From Methylolobus aquaticus (GTDB lineage: Bacteria > Pseudomonadota > Gammaproteobacteria > Methylococcales > Methylococcaceae), in contig SEYW01000006.1 in assembly GCA_004168015.1 (NCBI GenBank), forward strand, positions 1 to 64,000: 64,000 nucleotides of DNA. The letters are read 5' to 3'. A program made the position numbers and the translations under genes. The notes beneath the pieces are model-generated. The model did not search any database, was not told the DNA's origin, and saw only the letters and a program-made list of their open reading frames with translations. Positions 34,801 to 44,803 of the stretch are shown piece after piece. Every line of letters begins with the position of its first letter. The stretch's first letter is position 1.

Positions 34801-35661
34801 GTGTCACACCGCACCCTTCCCCCGCAGAAAAAGATGACCGGCATGTTTGGCCACCCGGTCGCCGAAAACCCCATCGACCGGATGTTCGACGCCGTCTACG
34901 CGCATTACGGACTCAATTGGCAGTTCTGGAAATGCGACATTCGGTCGGCCGACGAGTTACCCGCCGCGATCCGCGGCGCCGCGGCTCTGGGCTTCTCCGG
35001 TTTCTGCATCACCGTTCCTTACAAGATCGCGGCAATACCCAATCTCGATGACGTGGACGAAGATGTCCGCATCATAGGGGCGGCGAACTACGTCACCTTC
35101 GACGAGGGCCGCATGATCGGCCATAACAACGACGGGAAGGGTGTTGTGAAAGCCATAGAGAAGGTCACGCCCATCGCCGGCCGGCGCGTCGCGATGTTGG
35201 GGGCGGGCGGCGCGGGCAGAGCGATGGCAGTCGAAATTGCCCGGGCGGGCGCGGCCCAGATGACCCTCATCACCCGACGGGAATCCCAGGGAACCGAAGT
35301 TGCCGACCGAGTGACACGGGCGACCGGCGTCCCAGGTGTCTGGATGGCCTGGAAGGGTGACGTCACGATTCCGGAGGGCACCGATATCCTGCTGAACGCG
35401 ACCCATCTGGGCTCGGCGCCCCAGCTGGAACCGGTGCCAATCGACTGGAGCCGCATCGCCCCAGGCACCACCGTCGTGGACGTGATCACCAATCCCCGGA
35501 TCACGCCCTTTCTCGAGACCGCTCTGGGCAGGGGCTGCAAGGTGGTCGACGGAGTGGAAATGCTGGTACAACTGGCCATGCAGATCTTCGAGGCATGGAC
35601 CGGAATCTCCCCTGATGAGGCCGTGTTTCAGAAGGCCGTGGCGGCAGCTTTGGCGGAGTAA
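34801..35661 (+). CDS. Shikimate dehydrogenase-like protein (AroE family, atypical substrate site)
   Basis: A 286-residue protein with the two-domain AroE layout. The N-terminal domain has GHPVAENPIDRMFDAVYAHY, and the catalytic lysine lies in FCITVPYKIAAIPN. NNDGKGVVKAIEK holds the paired aspartate. The NAD(P) domain has VAMLGAGGAGRAMAVEIARA followed by LITRRESQ, and the C-terminal lid has VDGVEMLVQLAMQIFEAWTG. True AroE proteins carry the shikimate-binding H-S-x-S-P element after G-x-P; here it reads ENPID, so both serines are missing. The substrate is therefore probably a shikimate or quinate relative, or something else. GTG 34801 has GGAGAA 6 bases upstream. Confidence 0.8.
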   Translation: MSHRTLPPQKKMTGMFGHPVAENPIDRMFDAVYAHYGLNWQFWKCDIRSADELPAAIRGAAALGFSGFCITVPYKIAAIPNLDDVDEDVRIIGAANYVTFDEGRMIGHNNDGKGVVKAIEKVTPIAGRRVAMLGAGGAGRAMAVEIARAGAAQMTLITRRESQGTEVADRVTRATGVPGVWMAWKGDVTIPEGTDILLNATHLGSAPQLEPVPIDWSRIAPGTTVVDVITNPRITPFLETALGRGCKVVDGVEMLVQLAMQIFEAWTGISPDEAVFQKAVAAALAE

Positions 35662-35954
35662 TTCGGACGGTAAATCCGTCAAGGACCACGCAACCGAGCG
35701 CATAGGTGTGGGCACTGCGTCGGTATGACCCGGGCGCGAGCACTGCCGCAGATGGCTTTATCAGTCGGCTGTCTCCGCTCGTTCGCATCAGCCTTTTGGC
35801 GTAAACTTGGCTCGCGCGCAACGGGTGGCACGACGGAATTCCGGAGCCTGCGGGCCCCCGGTGAGGCGCGCCTCGGCGCCGATCTGCGCTGCTGCCAGCC
35901 TGGCAGGAAAGGTGAATTTGCGCTCGACCCAGGGGGCCCCGCCCTAGACCCATC

Positions 35955-38897
35955 ATGATCACTGAGACTCAGAAGGACGACCGCCGAGCGCCAGGCCCAC
36001 CCGATCGCTTTGGTGGACATGTCGTTTGTATTGGCGCCTCCGCAGGCGGCCTGGACGCACTCGAGAAATTCTTCGACGCCTGCCCCGTCGAGACTGGCGC
36101 TGCTTTCGTCGTGATCCAGCATCTGTCGCCGGACCACAAAAGCATGATGAGCAACCTGCTGGCGCGGCACACGCTGATGCCGGTCAAGCTCGTCGAAGAA
36201 GGCATGCGGCTCGAGGCCAATCAGATCTATCTGATACCACCGGGCGCGATCATGCATGCCAGCGCCGGTTGTCTGCACCTTACGCCGAAGAACCCCCGCG
36301 GGCTGACGCTGCCGATCGATATCTTTTTTGCATCGTTGTCGGATGTTTACGGTCCGAACGCCGTCGGCGTGATCTTGTCGGGCACCGGAACGGATGGCAC
36401 CCGCGGGGCACGGGCGATCAACGCGGCGGGCGGGTTTTTGATGGCCCAGGATCCGGACTCCGCGAAATTCGACGGCATGCCGCGCTCCGCAATTGCGACC
36501 GGCGTCGTCGATGCGATCCTGCCGGTCGAGGACTTACCGGGCCGTCTGATCGCGCATATCCAGAAACTACCGTACGACGTTGCCAAAGCGGCGCCCAAGG
36601 TCGTGCCCTATCAGGCCATGCCTTACGACCAGGTGTTCGCTGCGATTTTGCAGTTGCTGCACCAAGTGTGCAGTATCGACTTTTCGGAGTACAAGCCGGC
36701 CACGGTCCTGCGGCGTATCGAGCGGCGCATGCAGGTCCTGCGCATTGGCGAACTCTACCAATACCTCGACCTGCTGGAATCGGACCGCAGCGAAATTCTC
36801 GCCCTGCGGCGCGAAATGCTGATCGCCGTGACCAGTTTCTTTCGCGACCCGGAGGCCTTCGCGTTGCTGTCGGAGAAGGTCATCTCGCCAATGGTCGCCG
36901 CCAAGGAACGGGGCGATACGGTACGCGTCTGGACCGCCGGCGTGGCCACCGGCGAGGAAGCCTATACGCTCACCATGCTGTTCATCGAGGCCTTCGAGCG
37001 GGAGCGACGCTGGCCCAACCTGAAGGTCTTCGCGACGGACGTCGACCAACAATGCATCGAGACGGCCGGTGCCGGTCAATACCCGGAATCCGCCGCGGCG
37101 GAACTCTCGCCCGAGCGCCTGGAGCGTTTCTTTGTCCGCCGGGGCGACACCTTCGTCGTCAAGAACGAGTTGCGGCAGTGCATCGTGTTCGCGCGCCACA
37201 ACGTCTTGGCCGACCCGCCGTTCACGCGCATGGATCTGGTGGTTTGCCGAAACACGCTGATCTATTTCAAGTCAACCGCACAGGAGCGTGTGCTGCGGGC
37301 GCTGCAATACGCCGTCAAACAAGGCGGCGCGCTGATGCTCGGTTCCAGTGAATCCCTTTCGGCCGTGTCTGAAGGACTGGAACCGATCAATGCCAAACAC
37401 AAGCTGTTCCGGCGCAAAGGCGCCCTGTCGCTGCCGTTCATGGACCACAAGACAGGAACGGTTTATGCGCCGCCCGGACGCAGCGCCGCCGTGCCGGGTG
37501 CCTACCGGAACCGGCGTGCTCCGGTCGACAACGCCGTCGCCGATGCCGGCATGACCACCCTGCTGGGACTGTTCGCGCCACCGTCCGTCATCGTCAATCA
37601 ACAGCACGAGGTCGTGCATCTTTACGGTGACGTGAACCCCTACCTGCAGACCCGCGAGGGCGCGGCCAGTCTGTCGGTCGACCGCCTGTTGCCGGACGCC
37701 CTCATCCCGGTCGCCTCGGCCCTGTTGTACAAATCCGGCCGCGACCAAAGCTCGATCGTTTCCGACGTGGTCGAGGCGCAGCTGATCAACGGCCAGCGGC
37801 GCCGGCTGCGACTGTCCGCACATCCGCTGCAGGGGGACAAGGAAGAGCACCGCGTCCTGTTGTGCTTCCAGGAAGAAGCAGGAGATGAGCGGAACGGGGA
37901 AGTCGAAGCGGTCAATGTCGATGCGGAAACGCTCGCCCGGGTCCAGGTGCTCGAACGCGAACTCGCGGCCACGCGCGAAAGCCTGCAGGCGACCATCGAG
38001 GAGCTCGAAACCTCGAATGAAGAACTCCAGGCAACCAACGAAGAGCTGATGGCATCCAACGAGGAACTGCAAAGTTCGAACGAGGAATTGCAATCGGTCA
38101 ACGAAGAGATGAGTACGGTCAACGCTGAATTCCAGGAGAAGCTCCTCCTGTTGAACCGCATCAACGCCGACCTCGACGGGATGGCCAAGGCGGCCGGAGT
38201 GGCCTCTGTCTTCGTCAATTCCCAACTGCAAATCACGCGGTTCAGCCCGGATGCGACCCAGATCTTCAAGCTGCGCGAGTCCGATCTCGGCCGGCCGCTG
38301 GACGACATTACGCACCGCCTGAACTACCCCGGTCTGATGGCGGACCTCGAAAACACACTGCGTACCGAACGGATGACCGAACGCGAGGTATCCTCGGCCA
38401 CCGACGCGGCGGCCTATCTGGTCCGCATTCTGCCGTACATGATCCCGTCGACGACGGACCGCGGCGCCGTCGCGACCTTCATCGATGTGACTGCCTTTCA
38501 CGATGCGAAGCGACTGCAGGCGATCCTCGATGCCCTGCCCGAACACATCGCGGTGGTCGATCCCACCGGCACCATCGTCGTCATCAATGCTGCCTGGCGC
38601 CGCTTTGCCCAGGCCAATGGTGATCCCGACCTGATCCACTCGGGACTCGGCGCCAACTATCTCGATGTCTGCCGGACGCAAGACGGTCAGGATAGAGAAA
38701 TCGCCGAACGCGCGTATCAGGGCTTGCGCAGGGTCCTGGAAGGGTCTCTGCCCCACTTTTCGCTTGAGTATCCGTGTCACTCGCCGACCGAGGAACGTTG
38801 GTTCCTGATGAACGTGGCGCGGCTCATGGGGGAGGAACTGGGCGCCGTGATCAGCCACGTGAACATCAGCGCCTGGCAACGCGGAACACCGCGATGA
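35955..38897 (+). CDS. CheB-CheR fusion protein with PAS domains
   Basis: A 980-residue protein. The CheB methylesterase domain (about 20-210) keeps the triad Ser29 (GASAGG), His56 (QHLSPDH) and Asp147 (GTGTDGTRG), but there is no receiver domain. A CheR methyltransferase domain (about 220-480) has SFFRDPEAFALLSEKV, the S-adenosylmethionine-binding VWTAGVATGEEAYTLTMLF, and FARHNVLADPPFTRMDLVVC. A heptad coiled coil (ELETSNEELQATNEELMASN onwards) leads to two PAS-like domains. No chemoreceptors, CheA or CheW are nearby, so it more likely feeds a kinase pathway than taxis. It lies 178 bases before the multi-PAS hybrid kinase gene on the same strand. The ATG at 35955 lacks a clear ribosome-binding site. 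Confidence 0.92.
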   Translation: MITETQKDDRRAPGPPDRFGGHVVCIGASAGGLDALEKFFDACPVETGAAFVVIQHLSPDHKSMMSNLLARHTLMPVKLVEEGMRLEANQIYLIPPGAIMHASAGCLHLTPKNPRGLTLPIDIFFASLSDVYGPNAVGVILSGTGTDGTRGARAINAAGGFLMAQDPDSAKFDGMPRSAIATGVVDAILPVEDLPGRLIAHIQKLPYDVAKAAPKVVPYQAMPYDQVFAAILQLLHQVCSIDFSEYKPATVLRRIERRMQVLRIGELYQYLDLLESDRSEILALRREMLIAVTSFFRDPEAFALLSEKVISPMVAAKERGDTVRVWTAGVATGEEAYTLTMLFIEAFERERRWPNLKVFATDVDQQCIETAGAGQYPESAAAELSPERLERFFVRRGDTFVVKNELRQCIVFARHNVLADPPFTRMDLVVCRNTLIYFKSTAQERVLRALQYAVKQGGALMLGSSESLSAVSEGLEPINAKHKLFRRKGALSLPFMDHKTGTVYAPPGRSAAVPGAYRNRRAPVDNAVADAGMTTLLGLFAPPSVIVNQQHEVVHLYGDVNPYLQTREGAASLSVDRLLPDALIPVASALLYKSGRDQSSIVSDVVEAQLINGQRRRLRLSAHPLQGDKEEHRVLLCFQEEAGDERNGEVEAVNVDAETLARVQVLERELAATRESLQATIEELETSNEELQATNEELMASNEELQSSNEELQSVNEEMSTVNAEFQEKLLLLNRINADLDGMAKAAGVASVFVNSQLQITRFSPDATQIFKLRESDLGRPLDDITHRLNYPGLMADLENTLRTERMTEREVSSATDAAAYLVRILPYMIPSTTDRGAVATFIDVTAFHDAKRLQAILDALPEHIAVVDPTGTIVVINAAWRRFAQANGDPDLIHSGLGANYLDVCRTQDGQDREIAERAYQGLRRVLEGSLPHFSLEYPCHSPTEERWFLMNVARLMGEELGAVISHVNISAWQRGTPR

Positions 38898-39075
38898 CCG
38901 CCCCGACCTCTGCGGACAGCGGTCGCATGGAGCGCTCAGCATCCGGGAAAAGACACCCGATACACCTCGGGCATTCGATGTGGGCAAGCATGCGGGGCAA
39001 CGCCTCAATCGTTGATATTGAAGCCGCCGCGCGTTGCGGTTACACGTTGGGCCGCGGCCGGACGGAGGCGAAGAC

Positions 39076-41991
39076 ATGACCAGCCGGTCCGTCAATCTCG
39101 ATGCCTTGCGCCAGCGCGCCATGCGCGCCCTGGAGCAGAGCCAGGCGGATCTGGCAGACCCTGCCCTGACGAGCGAACTCGACCTTGCGCGGCTGATCGA
39201 GGAACTGCGCATCTATCAGACCGAGCTCGAAATCCAGAACCAGGAATTGTCCGCGGCGCAGGAGACCATCGTCGGCGCCCTCGCCCGCTATCGCACGCTG
39301 TTCGAAGATCTGCCCCTGCCCAGCGTCGTGGTGGACGACAATGGATTCATCTCCGAGGCCAATAGCCGCGGCGTCGAGTTGCTCGGCCTGAGCCGCTCCT
39401 CGGCGCTGCAGCGCATGTCGGTTCTGCAATTCCTCGACCTCCCCAACCGTAGCCGGTTGTATCCACTGCTGCGCCACAAGCGCTACGGTGATCCGGTTTG
39501 CGTCGGAATGCTACCGCTGCGTCTCCATCACAGTGGCGAGATCGTCTGCGACATTCATGTCATCAGTCTGCCCGAAGACTCTGCGCTCGGCGGCAAGACG
39601 CTGCTGGTTCTCGTCGATCAGACCACGACCCTCGCGCTGCGGGAACGCGAGCTCAATGAAGAACGCTATGAGCTGGCGAATCTCGCGAGCTTCTATGTGA
39701 TCTGGGACTGGAACCTGATCACCGGACAGGTGTGGTGGAACAAGTCATTCGAGTCCACCTTCGGCTTCGACGCGGGTGAGCTGCACGCCAGCGCCGAAGC
39801 GCGCACGCTGCGTATCCATCCCGATGATCGCGCACGGGTCGAATCCGGTCTGCAGTCAGCGCTGGACTCCCGCGAAGAGACATGGTCCGAGGAGTACCGG
39901 TTCCGCCGTAAGGATGGCAGCTACGCCGACGTCGAAGACCGCTGCGTGATTCTCCGCGACGGGCGGGGCAAAGCGATCCGCATCGTCGGCGGCATCCGCG
40001 ACATCACCGAGCGCAAGCGATCGGAGCAATCCCTGAGGTTCAGCCAGTTCGTGCTGGAGCGGGTCACCGACGCCGTCTACTGGATCCGCAGCGATGGCTC
40101 GTTCCTCTATGTCAACGAATCGGCCAGCCGCATGCTGGGCTATCCGCGGGACACGCTGCTGCATATGGTGGTCGCGGATCTGAATCCCGCCGTGCACGGC
40201 GCAGCGTGGGAAGCGCACTGGGCCGCGCTCAAGGAACAGGGCGCCATCCTGCTCGAAACCACGCATCGCACCCGCGACGGGCGGCTGCTCCCGGTCGAGG
40301 TGAGCGCCAATTTCATCTCCTACGAGGGGCTGGACTACAACTGCGCGATCGTTCGGGACATATCGAGCCGCAAGGCCGCCGAGCATCAACTCGTCGTCGC
40401 GGCCAACCGCTACGCCAAGATGCTCAGCACGACCAGCGACGCATTCTGGCTCGTCGACTGGGCCACGGGACGCCTGCTCGATGTCAACGACACGGCCGTC
40501 CGCATGAGCGGCTACTCGCGGGGTGAACTGCTGACGATGCGGATCTCGGACCTCGACGCCCGCTTCTCCGGACCCGAAATCGCTGCCGTCTCGGAGCAGG
40601 TTGTCAGCCAGGGGTGGCAACTGTTCGAGACGCAACACCGAACCCGGGACGGCCGGATCATCGATGTCGAGGTCAGCACCTCGCACGACGCCGAGACGGG
40701 AACAATGGTCGCGTTCCTACGCGACATCAGCGAGCGGAAGCGGACCGAACGCGAAATTCGCGAACTCAACGCCCATCTGGAGCAACGGGTTGCGGAACGG
40801 ACCGTCGAGCTGGCGAGTGCTCGGGACGCAGCCGAGTCCGCCAATCGCGCCAAGAGCGCGTTCCTGGCCAACATGAGCCACGAAATACGGACGCCCATGA
40901 ACGCGATCCTCGGTCTGGGGCACTTGTTGCGGCAAGATCCGCTAACCGCGACCCAGGCCGACCGACTGGCCAAGATCGAGGCTGCCGCCAATCACCTGAT
41001 GGGGCTGCTGAAGGACATTCTCGAACTCTCGAAGATCGAAGCGGAGCGCCTGGTTCTGGAGCAGACCCGGTTCTCGCTCGCGGTGCTGCTCGACGAGGTC
41101 CACGGAATCATCGCGCACGAGGCCGCCAACAAGGGGCTGGCTGTCATCGTCGAGCGCAGCGACGCACCGGCCTGGCTGACGGGCGACCCGACCCGGCTCC
41201 GGCAGGCTCTCCTCAACTACACCAGTAACGCCGTCAAGTTCACGGAGCAGGGCGAGATCCGCATCCGCGCCCGCTTGTTCGAGGAACACGACGACACCGT
41301 GGTGGTCCGTTTCGAGGTCGAGGACAGCGGGCCGGGTCTCGCACCCGCCGATTGCGAACGGCTCTTCGACGCTTTCGTGCAGGCGGACGTCTCCACGACC
41401 CGGCGGCACGGGGGCACCGGTCTGGGGCTGACGATCACACGCCGCCTCGCGCGCCTGATGGGCGGTGAAGCCGGAGTCGACACGCAACTCGGACGGGGCA
41501 GCACGTTCTGGTTCACCGCATCCCTGAGAAAAGGTCAGGCGCCGGAGTTCCGCTGGGAGGACGCCGACCATCGGGAACCCGGCGATATCCTTCGGCAGCA
41601 ACACCGCGACGCACGCATCCTGCTGGTCGAGGACAACCTGATCAACCGGGAGGTCGCTCTGGAGCTGCTGCTCAGCGCCGGCCTGCGAGTCGACACCGCC
41701 GAGGACGGCAACGCAGCCGTTACCCGTTGCCGGGCTGCGACCTACGCACTGGTTCTGATGGATTTGCAGATGCCGGTGATGGATGGGTTCGAAGCAACCC
41801 GCGCCATCAGGGCGCTGCCGACCGGATCTTCCGTTCCGATCCTGGCGATGACCGCCAACGCGTTCGAAAACGAACGCAGCCTATGCGCTGCCGCGGGCAT
41901 GAACGATTTCATCGCCAAACCCTTCAAGCAGAACGATCTGTACAAGTTGCTGCTGCGCTGGCTCCCGGCTACGAGGCCGGCGAGTCACTGA
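39076..41991 (+). CDS. Multi-PAS hybrid histidine kinase with receiver domain
   Basis: A 971-residue protein with no clear membrane helices. A short coiled coil (LARLIEELRIYQTELEIQNQ) is followed by about four PAS domains to residue 570 or so. A HisKA domain has MSHEIRTPMNAILGLGHLL with His602. The ATPase domain has NYTSNAVKFTEQGEI, DSGPGLAPAD and GGTGLGLTITRRL. The C-terminal receiver has LLVEDNLINREVALELLLSA, phosphoacceptor Asp896 (LMDLQMPVMDGFEATR) and AKPFKQND. ATG 39076 has GGAGG 7 bases upstream, so the earlier in-frame ATG at 39034 is not used. Together with the preceding CheB-CheR fusion it probably forms a cytoplasmic signalling pair. Confidence 0.93.
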   Translation: MTSRSVNLDALRQRAMRALEQSQADLADPALTSELDLARLIEELRIYQTELEIQNQELSAAQETIVGALARYRTLFEDLPLPSVVVDDNGFISEANSRGVELLGLSRSSALQRMSVLQFLDLPNRSRLYPLLRHKRYGDPVCVGMLPLRLHHSGEIVCDIHVISLPEDSALGGKTLLVLVDQTTTLALRERELNEERYELANLASFYVIWDWNLITGQVWWNKSFESTFGFDAGELHASAEARTLRIHPDDRARVESGLQSALDSREETWSEEYRFRRKDGSYADVEDRCVILRDGRGKAIRIVGGIRDITERKRSEQSLRFSQFVLERVTDAVYWIRSDGSFLYVNESASRMLGYPRDTLLHMVVADLNPAVHGAAWEAHWAALKEQGAILLETTHRTRDGRLLPVEVSANFISYEGLDYNCAIVRDISSRKAAEHQLVVAANRYAKMLSTTSDAFWLVDWATGRLLDVNDTAVRMSGYSRGELLTMRISDLDARFSGPEIAAVSEQVVSQGWQLFETQHRTRDGRIIDVEVSTSHDAETGTMVAFLRDISERKRTEREIRELNAHLEQRVAERTVELASARDAAESANRAKSAFLANMSHEIRTPMNAILGLGHLLRQDPLTATQADRLAKIEAAANHLMGLLKDILELSKIEAERLVLEQTRFSLAVLLDEVHGIIAHEAANKGLAVIVERSDAPAWLTGDPTRLRQALLNYTSNAVKFTEQGEIRIRARLFEEHDDTVVVRFEVEDSGPGLAPADCERLFDAFVQADVSTTRRHGGTGLGLTITRRLARLMGGEAGVDTQLGRGSTFWFTASLRKGQAPEFRWEDADHREPGDILRQQHRDARILLVEDNLINREVALELLLSAGLRVDTAEDGNAAVTRCRAATYALVLMDLQMPVMDGFEATRAIRALPTGSSVPILAMTANAFENERSLCAAAGMNDFIAKPFKQNDLYKLLLRWLPATRPASH

Positions 41992-42175
41992 CGGGCGCGT
42001 GTCAGCGCGCTCGAATGTGCAGGAGCAGCACGTCGCCTGGCGCAACGCCCCGCGCTCGGTTCAGCGCCACACCATAAACTCCGTGACACGCGCTGCAGAG
42101 TGTGCTGTGATCCGCCGTTCCGCGGGCGGGCGGACGTACTATCCAAAACGATGGCTCCCAACTGGAGGCACTCGC

Positions 42176-44746
42176 ATGATCACCGCGAACTCGACACCGC
42201 TGCGCATCACGCTCACGCTCTGCCTGGCCGCTGTTCTGACGATGCTGCTCGCGCTCGGTAGTGTGGTCGCAGCCCCCGCCGCTCCCGATCCCTTGGGGCC
42301 TGTTAGGCAGCCGAGCCTATCGCCGGAACTTTCAGGGGAATGGCGGACGGGCGAGTTCAGGGGCCGCATGCTGCCCTACCGCGTCGTCGGTGGCCTGGCA
42401 CTGTTCGAGGGGGATATCGTGCTGGGACCGGCCTCGGAGCTTGAGACCCCGCTCACGCCGCCGGATGCCATCGCCCCAATGAGCATCGGTGTGGCCCATA
42501 ACGGCTTCCTGTGGCCCAAGACCGGCGCCGCCTACCGCGTGCCTTACACCATCACTTACGGCAACGACGCCATACCGACGGCGATCGACCAGTTCAACGC
42601 GACCTTCGCGGGCCTGATCCAGTGGGTACCACGGGCCGGGGAAGCCGACTACGTGGACTTCAACCTCGATCCCAACGACTTCAGCGGCGGCGGCTATTCG
42701 GCCGTGGGTCGCGTTGGCGGCAAGCAGACGCTGGGCGGCTCCATCCAGCAGTCCGTACCGACCCTGCTGCACGAGATGGGGCATGCCATCGGCCTGTGGC
42801 ACGAGCAGTCCCGCAGCGACCGCGACGCGTACCTGACCGTCCAGACTGTCAACCTCATCAAGCGCGAGAAGCTCAACTTCGACACGCTATTGGACAACGC
42901 CGAGAACCTCGGCCTGTTCGATTACCGCTCGGTGATGATGTACCACCCGTATGTGTTTACGAAGAACGGGGCGCCGACGTTGGAGACGATTCCCTCGGGG
43001 ATTCCACTGACCAATACGGAGGGTTACTCGGTCGGGGATATCGACGGGGTCAAGCGGCTGTACAACGCTGCGCCGACATTGGTCACGGTGACCAGCAACC
43101 CGCCCGGATTGCAGGTCATCGTCGACGGCGTCACGATCACGACCCCGCAGACCTTCAATTTCGCGCTGAACTCGACGCATACCCTGAGCGTGGCATCGGC
43201 GCCGCAGGCCCTGGGCCAGCTCGCCTACACCTTCGGTCGCTGGAACGACAGTATGAACCGGACTCACACGATCAACGTGGTGCCCGGCAACGGCCTGCGA
43301 GGGTCGCCCGCCACATCGCCCGCCACGACGGTCTACAGCGCCGAATTTCGGGAACTGCTTCCGTTCAGCCCCTGGATTTACCCGCCCGGCTCGGGATCGC
43401 TTTCCGCGAACCCAGCCCCAAAGAGCTATCCACCGCTGGCCGGCCAGTACCATATCCGCCGCCAGGCCGTGACCCTGCAGGCCACGCCCGCTCCGGGCTA
43501 CAGCTATTACCGGACGTACACGGGCTATGACCGGGCGACCAGCGTCAACCCCAAACGCACCACCGATTTCTGGCCGCAGTATGCCTACTTCACACCCGAC
43601 CCCATCGTTCGCTTCTCGACCAATCCGGCGGGTCTCGGGGTGTGGATCGATGTGCTGGACAACCGCGGGCTGCTGCACTGGTACGGACCGGTCAACCAGT
43701 CCCGCTTCTACCCGGCTGACGGGAACTGGTCGCCGGGTTCCGTGCACGCGATTGACATTCTGGACTCTCCGTACAGCCCTTACACGTGGACGATCCGTTA
43801 CCCGTGGCTGAACTGGAGCGACGGTGGCGCGCGCGCGCACACCGTCACGATTCCCAGTGGCAACCGGACGATCACGGCCAACTACGGGGCGGCCCAGATG
43901 TACGTCGAGACGCGCGCAACCGGCGGCGCGTATTGGTACTGCGGCGGCGGCGTGACCGTCACGCCGGCGTCCGGCGACGGGTTCTATACGAAGGGCAGTT
44001 CCGTGACCGTGTCGCAGACCGCCTGGCCCGGCTGGGTGTTCACCGGCTGGAAGGGCGACCTGAGCGGTGCCGGCAACCCGCGGACGATTACCGTCAACGA
44101 TGAGCAGCTGATACTCGCCGACTACAACACCATTGCCGCCCCGCTGGGAATCGGGGGCTTCACCCCGGAGTCGGCCGTCGTCGGAGGAAGCGGCTTTACG
44201 CTGACCATCACCGGCAGTGGGTTCACCGCGAACAGCATCGCCTATGTGAACGGCTCGTTGCGATCGGGTGTGACGTATGTCGATACCAACACGCTGCGTG
44301 TTCCGATCTCCAGCGTCGACATCGCGCAGACCGGCGCATTCCAGGTCCGGGTCGAAAACTTTCCCCCGGGTTCGTCGTGCTCGGCCGCCGCCGTCAAGAG
44401 CTTCTTCGTGCGGTCGACTTCAGCCCAACCGCTGGCGGCCACCACGCCATCCGCGCTAACCTTCGCCCCGCGGGCTGTCGGGACGACCAGCGCCGCCCAG
44501 ACGGTCACCCTGAGCAACACCGGAAATCGTCGGATGGGCCTCTACAACGTGTCCGTGGTCGGCACCCACGCGACCAATTTCATCCGCACCACGACCTGTG
44601 GCACCTCGCTGGCGGCCGGGGCATCCTGCACGATCAACGTCAGCTTCAAACCCTCGGCTGCGGGCAATCGCTCTGCGCAACTGATCCTCGTCAGCAGCGC
44701 CTTTGACAGCCCGCGCACACTGCCCTTGGCGGGCACGGGGCAGTAA
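42176..44746 (+). CDS. Secreted astacin-family (M12A) metalloprotease with C-terminal beta domains
   Basis: An 856-residue protein with a signal peptide (LTLCLAAVLTMLLALGSVVA). The catalytic domain has the zinc-binding HEMGHAIGLWHEQSRSDRD and the Met-turn SVMMYHPY, both diagnostic of astacins. After it come PEGA-like and bacterial-repeat modules (VTVTSNPPGLQVIVDGVTIT; FTGWKGDLSGAGNPRTITVN) and an IPT-like domain (IGGFTPESAVVGGSGFTLTI). A final ASPM/Hydin-like domain contains FAPRAVGTTSAAQTVTLSNT, TCGTSLAAGASCTINVSFKP and ends PLAGTGQ. These modules usually aid binding or surface attachment. ATG 42176 has GGAGG 7 bases upstream. It is probably exported and active outside the cell; the target is unknown. 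Confidence 0.9.
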   Translation: MITANSTPLRITLTLCLAAVLTMLLALGSVVAAPAAPDPLGPVRQPSLSPELSGEWRTGEFRGRMLPYRVVGGLALFEGDIVLGPASELETPLTPPDAIAPMSIGVAHNGFLWPKTGAAYRVPYTITYGNDAIPTAIDQFNATFAGLIQWVPRAGEADYVDFNLDPNDFSGGGYSAVGRVGGKQTLGGSIQQSVPTLLHEMGHAIGLWHEQSRSDRDAYLTVQTVNLIKREKLNFDTLLDNAENLGLFDYRSVMMYHPYVFTKNGAPTLETIPSGIPLTNTEGYSVGDIDGVKRLYNAAPTLVTVTSNPPGLQVIVDGVTITTPQTFNFALNSTHTLSVASAPQALGQLAYTFGRWNDSMNRTHTINVVPGNGLRGSPATSPATTVYSAEFRELLPFSPWIYPPGSGSLSANPAPKSYPPLAGQYHIRRQAVTLQATPAPGYSYYRTYTGYDRATSVNPKRTTDFWPQYAYFTPDPIVRFSTNPAGLGVWIDVLDNRGLLHWYGPVNQSRFYPADGNWSPGSVHAIDILDSPYSPYTWTIRYPWLNWSDGGARAHTVTIPSGNRTITANYGAAQMYVETRATGGAYWYCGGGVTVTPASGDGFYTKGSSVTVSQTAWPGWVFTGWKGDLSGAGNPRTITVNDEQLILADYNTIAAPLGIGGFTPESAVVGGSGFTLTITGSGFTANSIAYVNGSLRSGVTYVDTNTLRVPISSVDIAQTGAFQVRVENFPPGSSCSAAAVKSFFVRSTSAQPLAATTPSALTFAPRAVGTTSAAQTVTLSNTGNRRMGLYNVSVVGTHATNFIRTTTCGTSLAAGASCTINVSFKPSAAGNRSAQLILVSSAFDSPRTLPLAGTGQ

Positions 44747-44759
44747 CCCCTTCGGTAAC

Positions 44760-44795
44760 CCCGTGGCGCAGCGGTCTCTGCCGCCGCGCCACGGG
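44760..44795. repeat. GC-rich hairpin between convergent astacin and threonine aldolase genes
   Basis: CCCGTGGCGC and GCGCCACGGG form a perfect 10-bp stem, with partial pairing inside the 16-base loop. It sits between two convergent stops. Without a T-run it is a terminator-like structure only. Confidence 0.45.
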
Positions 44796-44803
44796 CCTAG
44801 TGC

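Noticed and set aside
37272-39212. Long minus-strand frame opposite the CheB-CheR and kinase genes
   Set aside because: Shadow of strongly biased codons on the plus strand. Its arginine-rich translation has no domain content.
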